A DNA stretch of 64,000 nt from assembly GCF_050436995.1 (NCBI RefSeq), contig NC_134757.1, forward strand, positions 12,908,501-12,972,500, given 5' to 3'. The notes under the pieces were generated by a model. That model saw only the letters and a program-made list of their open reading frames with translations, was not told the origin of the DNA and searched no databases. Each line of letters begins with the position of its first letter. Within the stretch, counting starts at the first letter, position 1. This DNA comes from Anticarsia gemmatalis. Taxonomy: Eukaryota; Arthropoda; Insecta; Lepidoptera; Erebidae. A program made the position numbers and the translations under genes. Shown in pieces: positions 11,569-20,674 of the stretch.

Positions 11569-13596
11569 CATTCTTATTTCATACATTTAATAGTTTGCCC
11601 ATCATTGTCAATGTTTATTCAAACAATCTACCAAGTACCACCTACCTTACTATTGGCAGAAGCACTTAAAATACAGAACAACATTTCCAAATATAGTATA
11701 ACAATAATAAAGATATTAATATAAGGTCGTTATCAAACAAAGTTGAGTCGAATCATCGATAGCGCTGTTTCCTATGTCAATTATAAATGTTTAATGTTAT
11801 TCCTCCCTTTTGATCTCCTTCATAATAAATTATGTGAAGTGATATTGATTGAGAAAGAATTTTGAGTTTTATTGTACAGAGAATAAAGTTGAGATTGAAT
11901 TGGCGAAAGTTAAGTCCTAGGTTGTGGTGTAACTCATAAGACTAAGTATTGTTTTCTATTTATTTTATGTCCCCATAATAAGCCATTCTAGCGCAACAGT
12001 TCACTTACTCAGGGAATCAGTAGGTTTTAGTTAAATAATAAATTAAAGCTTGGGTTACCTTATCATATAAACATTTGTTTAGTAGACAGGAGTTTTCCTG
12101 CTAAATTCTATGAAAATTATTTTCTTATTAGTAGTAATGTCTTTATTCCAAAAAAACTAGGCTAATTTTTTTTCACTTTATTACGAAAACTTGCAGCTTA
12201 TACATATATGCAGAGTGAGGAAGAATACACATAAGGTGGCCATTAAATATCCGAAATATTTCCACAAAATACCCACTGAAAGCAATCATAGCGGCATTCA
12301 GCTTGTAGCTTGTACCACACAATTAGCTAAAATCAACAAAGAGTAGACGGCGTCACAGGCGACTGGCTCCGCTTCCTTTCACGACAGTACTTCGTTCATA
12401 TTGTAACAGAGCATCGGATCTAAGCAGCTCACAATAATTGATGACGACAAATAACTTGATCTATATACAAACGTAATGCGATATAACGTTTATTTATTGT
12501 TCTTTTTTGGTTAGAAAAGTATTATTATAGTTTGAAAAGTATTATATTTTCGTCTGGTTACATGCATCACAGTGGTTGCTATATTGCTGCTATTTTGCCG
12601 AGTTCCTGGTTTCGATCAATGGAAATTGGACACAAGTTTGGTAAAGGAGAGTTATTATTTTAAAACATAACTTTGAAACTTACCTTATATGGCGGTATGA
12701 AATCTCAAATATTTTTGCAAAAGTGACTGAGAAGCCTTATTGACACGACCATTTACAAAATATCGCGTATTTGTGTTCGAACTAACTAACTAATTAGTGG
12801 TTGTACAGTTTTTTTATTCTCTACTGACTTACTCTTTGACTTTATATGTGGCATGTGCAGTGTAGTCCCCTTGTATGAACATACTATGAATAACTCTACA
12901 AAATTAAATTTACATAAAGCGAAACAACATCTTTATCATACGAGATCTCCATAAAAACACGTAAAGGTGTACCATTGTACCGGTGTTCCCTCAAGACATG
13001 TTAACTCATAGGGGTGCGTTTATCGTCATTTAACGAGCAAACACGAGACACACGAGCCCTGATAATGTTGAATAAATAGGGGGTGAAATTTACGATGTAA
13101 GATGCATGTGTAATAAGAAATAATGGTTTCCTTTATTTCGCGTTCTCTCAAAATAGAATGTGTGTTTTCAATTTGGTGTTTGAAAAAGACAGAACAAAGT
13201 ATTTTTCGGAAATTTATAAGTGTGGCAATACTTTTTTGTGTCACGTAAGTATTTGTTACAGATTCATTTATTACAATGATGTCAAATTGTTACTACATTT
13301 GATAGATTACATATAGGTCACTTTGCTATGTTTGCATATTAGTAGTTAAAATTGTATCAAAGCTAGGGCTTTTGGGCGGAATCGAGTCACTCAGTTCAAA
13401 TACCAATACCCTCAGCTGTAGACCGAATATGTAATGGCTTGGCCCACCGATCGTTTACTCATCGAAGAGCGTAATTGACTGGGAGTTCTCAATGCCTATA
13501 AGATAAACAGTTGCATGAGAGGTGTATGCTTAGTATTAGAGTATTAGAATAGATATTCAGACTTTAGACTTATAGTAATAGAATAGATTAATATAC
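11569..13596. other. Intergenic, no recognised feature
   Basis: AT-rich, without a recognised exon, RNA gene or mobile element. Short frames lack recognisable domains. Confidence 0.45.
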
Positions 13597-13836
13597 TGTG
13601 GAGGAACGAGGTGATCATGTTCCTCCAACCAAAGGGAGGATCCTCCGACCAGGCGAGGTGATCGTGCCTGGTGGGCCTAGGCTGCCCGACTGTTGTAGTC
13701 GGGAACTTGTATATATAGTCAGTTGCAGTGCAAACTTCGATAGCGCGATTCAGGACTTGTGACGTCAGTCACACTGCGCGTGGTGGTTGGTTGCGCGGGT
13801 CCTAGTAGATGTCGCTGTATGTAGCGAGCCGCTACA
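13597..13836 (-). repeat. LTR of compact element (3' LTR in sense)
   Basis: It contains a 9-bp stem TGGAGGAAC/GTTCCTCCA (13599-13607 and 13619-13627), a palindrome GGAGGATCCTCC (13635-13646), a 7-bp stem ACCAGGC/GCCTGGT (13648-13654 and 13666-13672), a 7-bp stem CCCGACT/AGTCGGG (13685-13691 and 13697-13703), and a terminal stem TGTAGCG/CGCTACA (13820-13836). The first and third share the 11-nt loop GAGGTGATC(A/G)T. It differs from the other LTR at GACGTCAGTC versus GACGTCGGTC and GCGCGGG versus GCGTGGG. Confidence 0.88.
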
Positions 13837-13851
13837 TCACTCCCCCTCAGA
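13837..13851 (-). other. Polypurine tract
   Basis: The minus strand reads CTGAGGGGGAGTGA immediately before the LTR start TGTAGCGG. This is the usual place and composition for the plus-strand DNA priming site of an LTR retrotransposon, and it fixes the element's orientation as minus. Confidence 0.75.
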
Positions 13852-13902
13852 CCGTAGGTCGATTTTCTCTTCATGTCAGGCAGTCTCTCCAGTGCCATTG
13901 AT

Positions 13903-14114
13903 GAGTTCCAGTGAGTCGGAACTCGAATTCCGCTAGTCCCAGTGAGTCGGGACTGTATGCCGCAAGTTCCAGTGAGTCGGAACTGTATGCCGCTAACTCC
14001 AGTGAGTTGGAGAGGTGCGGTGTGCGGTGAAGTGTCCCCAGTGAGTCGGGGCGAGGTGCTTGTTGTCTGCGGTGAGTCGAGACGAAGCGTTGCGGTGCTC
14101 TGGGTGCGTCAGAG
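13903..14114 (-). repeat. Array of stem-loops with constant loop and covarying stems
   Basis: On the plus strand: AGTTCC-AGTGAGTC-GGAACT at 13904-13923, AGTCCC-AGTGAGTC-GGGACT at 13935-13954, AGTTCC-AGTGAGTC-GGAACT at 13965-13984, CTCC-AGTGAGTT-GGAG at 13997-14012, CCCC-AGTGAGTC-GGGG at 14036-14051, GTCT with GCGGTGAGTCG and AGAC at 14065-14083, and CTCT with GGGTGCGTC and AGAG at 14098-14114. The loop core stays GTGAGTC or close to it, while both stem arms change together. The first three units are about 30 bp apart, as in a minisatellite. The sense RNA (minus strand) would show loops of GACTCACT. Function is unknown. Confidence 0.8.
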
Positions 14115-14316
14115 TAGCGTGACGATGATGCCCAGGTTGGATGCCGCAGAGGCCGTAGGGTGTGCCAGTCATGTGCGTGAGCGACATGTTCGTGGAGTGC
14201 CCTGGTGTGGCCCAAGATGCTGGCTGGAGTTGTACGACTGCTGCTGTTAGAGTGAGGAGTGATGAGGGTGCGAAGGTTTGCTGCTGCTGGTCTGATCTTC
14301 GTGAAGGCTGCTTCCA

Positions 14317-14335
14317 ATCACGTCGGGGTCACCAC
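14317..14335 (-). other. Primer-binding site of compact LTR element
   Basis: The minus strand directly after the 5' LTR reads GTGGTGACCCCGACGTGAT. This is the sort of sequence found as a tRNA primer-binding site in insect LTR retrotransposons. I do not assign the tRNA species. Confidence 0.7.
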
Positions 14336-14575
14336 TGTGGAGGAACGAGGTGATCATGTTCCTCCAACCAAAGGGAGGATCCTCCGACCAGGCGAGGTGA
14401 TCGTGCCTGGTGGGCCTAGGCTGCCCGACTGTTGTAGTCGGGAACTTGTATATATAGTCAGTTGCAGTGCAAACTTCGATAGCGCGATTCAGGACTTGTG
14501 ACGTCGGTCACACTGCGCGTGGTGGTTGGTTGCGTGGGTCCTAGTAGATGTCGCTGTATGTAGCGAGCCGCTACA
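14336..14575 (-). repeat. LTR of compact element (5' LTR in sense)
   Basis: This is the second 240-bp direct repeat, with the same five stem-loops at +739 bp. In the minus orientation a TATATATA box (14449-14456) lies about 20-25 bp upstream of an ACAACAGTC initiator-like motif, a plausible promoter placement for transcription toward lower coordinates. Confidence 0.88.
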
Positions 14576-14818
14576 ATACCATTAAAAGTATGAAAAGTGT
14601 ATGTGAAATTAGAGGTCTGATTGATTACAGGTAATACTATAAAATGTTGTAAATGTTACAATAATTAAACGACTCTGGTTGGTATATTACGGGAACATTT
14701 ATAAAGATAATAAGCAATTGTTTTGCATTCATTATGTTGTTTTATTGTCGGTATAGAATATTTGATGTAATGGTCATTTTACGACGGTTTTATTGTGTTT
14801 GTAGTTAAAATTACGCAT

Positions 14819-15022
14819 ATCATGGCATAGTGGTTTAGTTCGCTACGCTGCGATTATTTTGTCGAGGGGTCGTAAGTTCGATTCCCACACGGGACAATTA
14901 TTTGTGCGATCCACAAATAATTGTTTCGAGTCTGGTTGTTCTATGTGCCCGTTGTTTGTATGTTTGTAGAAGTCCCCGCGTCACAAGAGCGTAGTGCGTA
15001 TTTCTAGGAGTCTCTAAAAAAA
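14819..15022 (+). repeat. tRNA-derived SINE (second family)
   Basis: The A-box-like GGCATAGTGGTTTAGTTCGC and B-box-like GTAAGTTCGATTCCCACAC are followed by CGAGTCTGGTTGTTCTATGT, CCGTTGTTTGTATGTTTGTA, TAGTGCGTATTTC and an A-rich end. Related copies are at 20276-20450 and, 3' part only, 52600-52690. It is not a functional tRNA, since there is no paired acceptor stem. Confidence 0.75.
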
Positions 15023-16985
15023 AGAAAAAATCTTTATATATTCATTATAAATCATTCGGTATTTGAAGGGAAAACACATAAAATAAAGACTCAACATTGT
15101 AATATTTACATTTTGTTTAAACTAAATCGCAGAGACTAAACGTTTTCGAGCAATATGCAACATTCGCTGGCTAACACTCGGTGGAAATTGCACTGTTTGT
15201 GGTACACTGACCGTCATATTGGTAGATACTGCGGTTGGCTCCAGTTGGCAACGCAATCGACAGATATATTTTTATATTGAAAATATTTTGTCTACAAATC
15301 TCGCTACTTTATGCTAGTCATTTCTTTTCCATCATTCTCTTACTAATTAACACATTTTATAACAGTGTATGACCATTTGTTACTTGATTACACTAAAGCT
15401 ACATAACGGATTGTGATGAAATAATTTACTACAAAATTTTGGAAAGTTGATTTTTAGATGGGTGGTCGTTTAAAGAGGACATTCAAAGACAGTCCACGTT
15501 TACGTTTAGATAGTAATAGCTTAGGCATGGACAAAAAAAGACTTCTCGTAAACTTCAAACAAAATTCTATTCGTGTTTTATTTGTAGAAAACCTTATTTT
15601 CCTGAAGATAAAAAGAAATTACAAAAGCCTTCATAAACGGAACTAATTTATAAAGATCACAAAGAAATTTAATAAGCTCGTATGACAAAATCAATGTTCC
15701 TTAAAATCAAGTGGAGAGAGCAAAAAATAATATCCCAATCTCGTTGGCAAATATTCAACGAGCAACGTACCATTAGAAGCAAAAGTGCAGAGAGACATTA
15801 AGATTTTTCTAATGATTATCAAAAAAAAAATCTTTGAGGTAGTTTATCCTCATATTTGTTTTTTTTTTCCAATCGGTATAGTGTTAATATTTTAAAAAGC
15901 GATTGTGATTACTATCTATCCATTTTAGGTTGCTTTTTCGGTAATACTTATTTATTCGAAAATGAAGGTTAGAATATAAATTAGTCTCACTAGATACGAG
16001 TATGAGATAGATAGAATAGCAATTATTCTTGCTTTGTCCAATTGCTATTATTTTACAAAACTTCGTTATAATATCTAACGTCTATAATTGAAATTTGATA
16101 AACATTTTTTTTCAGATTTGACTTTTAACATAAGTCAAGAAATGCATAAAAATAAAAAGTAAAAAGGCTTTTGTTGTGGACTGTACCTACCTGAGTCGCT
16201 TGGCATATTATAAGGTAACAAGTTTAATCTAGTAAACTAAATAGCACTATTCCTTAAATGCTTATGGTTATTAAGTTTCTAATATAAATTGTATTACAAG
16301 TTTGTTCTTAACTTGATAGTTTCGAAAATAACCCAGCAGCTAAATTAAGAAAACTTCTTTGTATTTTCTATGTACTATTACAGCCTAGTGGAAGAGTCAC
16401 AAGAAATATTATTATAAATAGAATATTGTTGCTTTAGTTTAGCATATATAGTTTTTAAGAATTGGAATGTGACTGCAGGTAACTAAACATTAGGTATTTT
16501 ATTCTTTTTATTTTTTTATTACAAAATACACGTACATATTATTTACATTATATCTTTCTACTCCATTTTTTTCTTTAAACAACTCAACCAATTGTAATAA
16601 CATTTGACTATTATACACAACAATACCTAAAAAAAAGACTACTTTTCCATAAAAGAAAAGAATCATAGGCATTTCCTGTAAAAAAAACCGCAAAGTCTTT
16701 CTTCTTAACTTATAAATACACCGCTGTTATAACAAACAAGATCTCAATCCTTTATCAAAGTCAAACACAAACAAGTATTCTTTCAATCTCGCCCACAAAT
16801 GAAAGAAAACAATAGTATCTATTGAAAGAGTATCGTAATAACATTACTCCCAGCGGTGGAGACGTAATTAAACAACGTTTGATCGTCGCCGGCCACTGAT
16901 TGAGACGCCTTTGTTTAACTACCTCATTTCACGTAGAGCTATTGGGTAGGGACGCTTTGAAAGCGAGTGATCGACAATTTATTTT
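15023..16985. other. Intergenic, no recognised feature
   Basis: AT-rich with homopolymer runs. No supported exon, RNA gene or mobile element. Confidence 0.45.
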
Positions 16986-16992
16986 GAGACTG

Positions 16993-17282
16993 GCCTGCGG
17001 TGCGATTTCCTAGTATTATCGATTACCGAAAATCGATTAGTTTTGTAAACATTTTGTATGAAAATCTGATCAGCGCCTCTAGTGGGTGACGTAGGAACTA
17101 TTTTTCGGTACATTTTAAATGTTAAAGTCTTGATACTCGATAGTACCGTCTGAAGAGAATCGCGCTGCTGAACAAATTTCCATATAACTTTTATTATTGA
17201 AACTCGATACGAAATCAATTTTATCAAATTACTACTTTGTAGTTAGCTAGCTGAAGTAGTAGAAAATCGCCCCTCTGCGCTG
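16993..17282 (+). mobile_element. MITE with GCGATTTCCTAGTA-type ends
   Basis: The left end (TGCGGTGCGATTTCCTAGTA) and the reverse complement of the right end (AGAGGGGCGATTTTCTACTA) are imperfect inverted repeats. The interior at 17052-17080 matches 23884-23912 over at least 28 bp (contains GAAAATCTGATCAGCGCCTC), linking it to the element in transporter intron 2. A further diverged piece is at about 50030-50105. It has no coding capacity. Confidence 0.65.
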
Positions 17283-17775
17283 ACGTATACGTGTACATAC
17301 ATTGGCATTTGGCAAGTATTTTATATGGCGAGTTTTTGGCTGAAATTGAGCCATTCAAATTAAATACATATTATGTAGATGTCAATTATTTTATCGTGCA
17401 TAATGTTGCTATATTACATACATCAGGCGTTCTATCAGCATTGAACTGTATTCATCAATATTCAAATCTGCATTTTCGGACGATTAAAACGAATTGTAAG
17501 AATGTATAATATTTTTAAAAACTGATACAATCTCTATTCCTGCACCCATACCTGAGTATTGAATGGACGGTGGACAGCTAAGTAATACGATAGCATTTAT
17601 AAACTCTATATTGGTGCACTAACGTGAGACTAATTACTTGTTGATTGAATAATAATATCATAACTGTTGTTTTAATCAGAGTAGTCTACTATTAAAAATA
17701 TTTTAATGGGTTATTTTCAATATTAGGCCAGTCATGTTAGTAAATAGAACAGAGTGTTTTGCTGCAGAAGTGCAT

Positions 17776-18032
17776 TAATAGCCGAGTGGTGTAGTGGCAA
17801 GTGATTTGGAAAATTCGAAGCTAATGCAACACACTAATGTACGAAAGTGAGTACTAGAACTAATGATTAATATGTTCAAACGGAAAAACTATTGTGATGA
17901 AAACTTGATGCCTGAGAGTTTTCCGAGAAATATCTTGAAGAAAGGCACAATCTCTAAACCGCACTTAAGCAACGTGGTGGACTCAAAGCCTAACCCCATA
18001 CTTCACCAGGTGAATAACCCTGCCTAACAATA
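17776..18032 (+). repeat. Diverged tRNA-derived SINE
   Basis: It starts TAATAGCCGAGTGGTGTAGT (A-box-like, as in the reverse SINE at 22325) and later reads AACGTGGTGGACTCAAAGCC, TAACCCCATACTTCACC and AACCCTGCC. The order matches that SINE. The B box region is decayed. Confidence 0.6.
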
Positions 18033-18659
18033 ATTATTAATTGACAGTAATTATTATATTACCGTAATTATTATAGTCCCCTAACTTTGTTCGCGTAGAC
18101 ACTATTTTTTAAAAAGGGGTTTTTCTCACGTGATATCTAACGCCGCAGGAAATGTGTCATTTCTTATTAATTTCTTTCTTCATTGCGGTTTTTCAACCCC
18201 GCTTGGTTGTTATTATATAAATATATTCAATGTAGATACACATTTTAACGATTTAATTGCATAACGTTCAGAATTATAGTATTTCTAAGAACGATACTGC
18301 GCATAAACTTTTTTAAATTTTCCTTCGCCGCGTCATTGGACTGAGATATAACGAATTGCAGTAATCTGTCATTAACAAATTAAAAATAGTATCATATCCA
18401 AAGTCAATGGCAGAGTTCAAATTAACTATAAAACAATTATGCTACAATTCTGACTCTTATTATAATGGTGTAGGGGTTGTTTTGCTTTGATTTAGGTGTT
18501 TTATTATAGTGGCGAGTGACAAATTGTTGATAAATCTCGCGCCCTTAGCAGATAACCCTGTGTGATGTTATATCAGTTATCTTCAAACTTTACAAATTTA
18601 AAACAGAGGAATCTATAGAAACGACTTCTTTATAATTTCTATTAATAATGATTTTTATG

Positions 18660-18746
18660 TCTCCAACCTGCGTTTGGCCAACGTGGTAGACGAGTCCTTA
18701 CACTTCCATCATTTCAGAGACCCGGCGTTGGGACAGTAATGGGTTA
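18660..18746 (+). repeat. SINE 3' fragment
   Basis: GGCCAACGTGGTAGACGAGT, then GAGACCCGGCGTTGGGACAG and TAATGGGTTA match the 3' section of the tRNA-derived SINE at 22325 (in reverse). The head is absent. Confidence 0.55.
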
Positions 18747-20039
18747 TTTTTTGATGGTCTGTATGGCTACCCAAGCTCTCTAATATTCCAATGATTCAAA
18801 TGCAGGCTATAAAGATTTCTACTGGTAATATCCTAACTTCGATGTCAAGGATTACGTTTCCCTGTTCTACACTTCAATGTAGTTCATTGACCTATGCCTA
18901 TTCGTAATTTTTAGGAATGATTCAGCAAATGGTAGGTATTGAAGTTATTTTCAAACAAAAACGAGTTACTGAGGCTATACTTTTATTTAAAATAGATATT
19001 ACATTATTGTTATACGCATCCTTAAAGAACATCAAACTATAGTTGCCAAAAGAATAACTAAGTGATCTGTCATGATGAATTATGTTACTTGTTTGTATGC
19101 CATTTTTCAATAGTGTTGGGTCTTATTTTTGGCCTGCATTGTTTGTTACAAAAGGATTTTTCGTGGTTTTACCTTTATGGATTGCATCGTCATGAATGAG
19201 AATAGTTTGGAGTACGTATGTACCAAAAATCATTATAATTTTCTATTCTTTTTAGTCTCAGACAGCTAAACAAATAAAATATGGTAATTGAAAATCTTTA
19301 TAACTCCACAAATTATGTGTCGAAACATAAAACTATTAGATATTGCACTGTAAAGAGAAGCACACAAAAATTACATAATAAATATAAAAGTTTAAGATCT
19401 ATTTGCAATGTTTTAAATAAAGTGTTGACTATAATCGCATAACAATTTGTCAAAAAAGAAACAGAAATCAAAACTATCACACTGAATAACACTACAAAAA
19501 CATGATAATATCAAACTCAGACAATTTATTACACACTTTCAGTTATAATTCTCTCAGATTGTTAGAACAAATTACATGGAAACAATGGCAGTATAAATAA
19601 ATAAGAATATTTTCATTACAATGAGAATAATTGAAGTTGAGAATCTAAATGTGCTAGAGTGAGACAATAGACAATAAGTAGAAAATTTAAAATTTACTAC
19701 TCTATATTCAGTCAAAAATATAATGTCGTAGTTATTAGAATGTTCGAACTTCAATTTAATTGAGATCATTTTTAGGATAATCAAAATGTTTTTCACAATA
19801 CACGCCACTATTGTCATATATATGATTGAACCAAATGAACTAACAGTACAGTTATAGTTATTATACGATTTCGAGTTGTTTGTTTCAAGGTTTGATTTCC
19901 GAAATCACACAAAATGTTTTTGTTAAGTACGAGTATATACTTGGAAGAACCTTTGGTAATTTCGCCACTTTATCGATAATTACAAATGCAGAATGGAAAT
20001 CTTTGAAACAATTTCACATCCGAGATGCTCTGAATTCGC
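18747..20039. other. Intergenic, no recognised feature
   Basis: AT-rich, with only chance frames. No promoter or exon could be supported. Confidence 0.45.
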
Positions 20040-20215
20040 CAGTTATGACATCTTTATAGGTTTTTCGTACAGTTACCCTCATTTTTGATGTTTTGCACAA
20101 AGGCCAGGTGTGTAGTACTCGTAACCGACGGTCCTTTATGACAAGAAGATGGAATGAGGCAAGGGAAGTTTGTAAGGATCGTACTAAGTGGCGGTTTTTG
20201 TCTACTCCTGTGGGA
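20040..20215 (+). repeat. Probable LINE 3' fragment
   Basis: The frame across GACGGTCCTTTATGACAAGA and GGAATGAGGCAAGGGAAG encodes a basic, Trp-containing stretch (MTRRWNEAREVCKDRTKW) like the C-terminal tail of non-LTR retrotransposon polyproteins. A TATGTATATTTATGTATA tail follows. Identification is from memory of such tails and is tentative. Confidence 0.35.
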
Positions 20216-20275
20216 AGATGTGATATTATGTATATTTATGTATATACGTATTACCTTCATTTTTCTTTTTATCCG

Positions 20276-20450
20276 TCAGTAGATGCGTCGGGAGGTCGTG
20301 AATTCGATTCCCTCACGGAACAATTATTAGTGAGATTTACAAATAGTTGTTCGAATCTGGTTGTACTTTGTGTCCGTTGTTTGTCTTTTTGTAAAAGTCT
20401 CTACCAAACAAGAGCAATTCTTAGTGCGGGAATTGTCATTTTCAAAACAG
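20276..20450 (+). repeat. SINE copy just upstream of the transporter gene
   Basis: This is a diverged copy of the SINE at 14819. It has GAGGTCGTGAATTCGATTCC (B-box-like), GTTCGAATCTGGTTGTACTT, GTGTCCGTTGTTTGTC and CAATTCTTAGTGCGGG. It ends about 190 bp before the transporter start codon, so it lies within or next to the promoter or 5' untranslated region. Confidence 0.65.
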
Positions 20451-20637
20451 ATCAAAAATATGCAAATAAAAAAATAACTATAAACGAAAGTCCACTCCAC
20501 AGTAGTAAATGCTCATTAACGTCTCGATGCGCAGACACGATTAGTGTCATCTCGACACAGAGCGCCGCGCTGTGTGTTTGTGTGCTAGTCTCGACGGCGA
20601 ACCAACACTGTGTGACACTGTGCCGCTAGCTGGAAAC
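20451..20637 (+). promoter_or_regulatory. Probable core promoter / 5' UTR of transporter gene
   Basis: A GC-richer, CpG-containing block (GACACAGAGCGCCGCGCTGT, CTCGACGGCG, GTGCCGCTAGC) directly precedes the start codon and contrasts with AT-rich flanks. No convincing TATA box or TCAGT initiator was identified, so the transcription start cannot be placed. Confidence 0.4.
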
Positions 20638-20674
20638 ATGGGAGTCGCCGTCGAAGAGAAAAATGTTAGGCCTT
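20638..20674 (+). CDS. Transporter exon 1
   Basis: It starts at ATG (MGVAVEEKNVRP), a short hydrophilic cytosolic N-terminus, and ends in phase 1 before GTAAGT. The start was chosen because it is the only ATG in this frame giving a phase-compatible junction to exon 2. The split codon makes Ser13. Confidence 0.85.

Larger units (their letters stand above)
13597..14575 (-). mobile_element. Compact non-autonomous LTR retrotransposon (TRIM-like)
   Basis: Two 240-bp direct repeats (13597-13836 and 14336-14575) flank 499 bp. Both start TG and end CA on the plus strand, and the whole is bounded by ATAC at 13593-13596 and 14576-14579, a 4-bp target duplication. The sense strand is minus: next to the right-hand LTR the minus strand reads GTGGTGACCCCGACGTGAT, like insect LTR-element primer-binding sites, and next to the left-hand LTR it reads CTGAGGGGGAGTGA, a polypurine tract. 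There is no protease, reverse transcriptase or integrase, so it would have to move in trans. The LTRs differ at about two positions, implying recent insertion. Whether it is Gypsy-like or Bel-Pao-like cannot be told; 4-bp duplications fit Gypsy. Confidence 0.88.

Noticed and set aside
13903..14114. CRISPR-like array
   Set aside because: Repeat units are short, imperfect and about 30 bp apart without spacers, in a eukaryotic LTR element.
13942..14250. Overlapping plus-strand frames in the same element
   Set aside because: Antisense to the element and created by GC-rich tandem sequence.
13871..14317. 148-codon minus-strand frame in the LTR element
   Set aside because: No ATG (starts TTG), low complexity, and its DSLEL repeats follow from the stem-loop array. 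At most a gag remnant; not called as a gene.
20093..20629. 178-codon plus-strand open frame
   Set aside because: Starts at TTG and runs across a LINE-tail fragment, a SINE and the promoter region; no continuous protein similarity. Treated as repeats.
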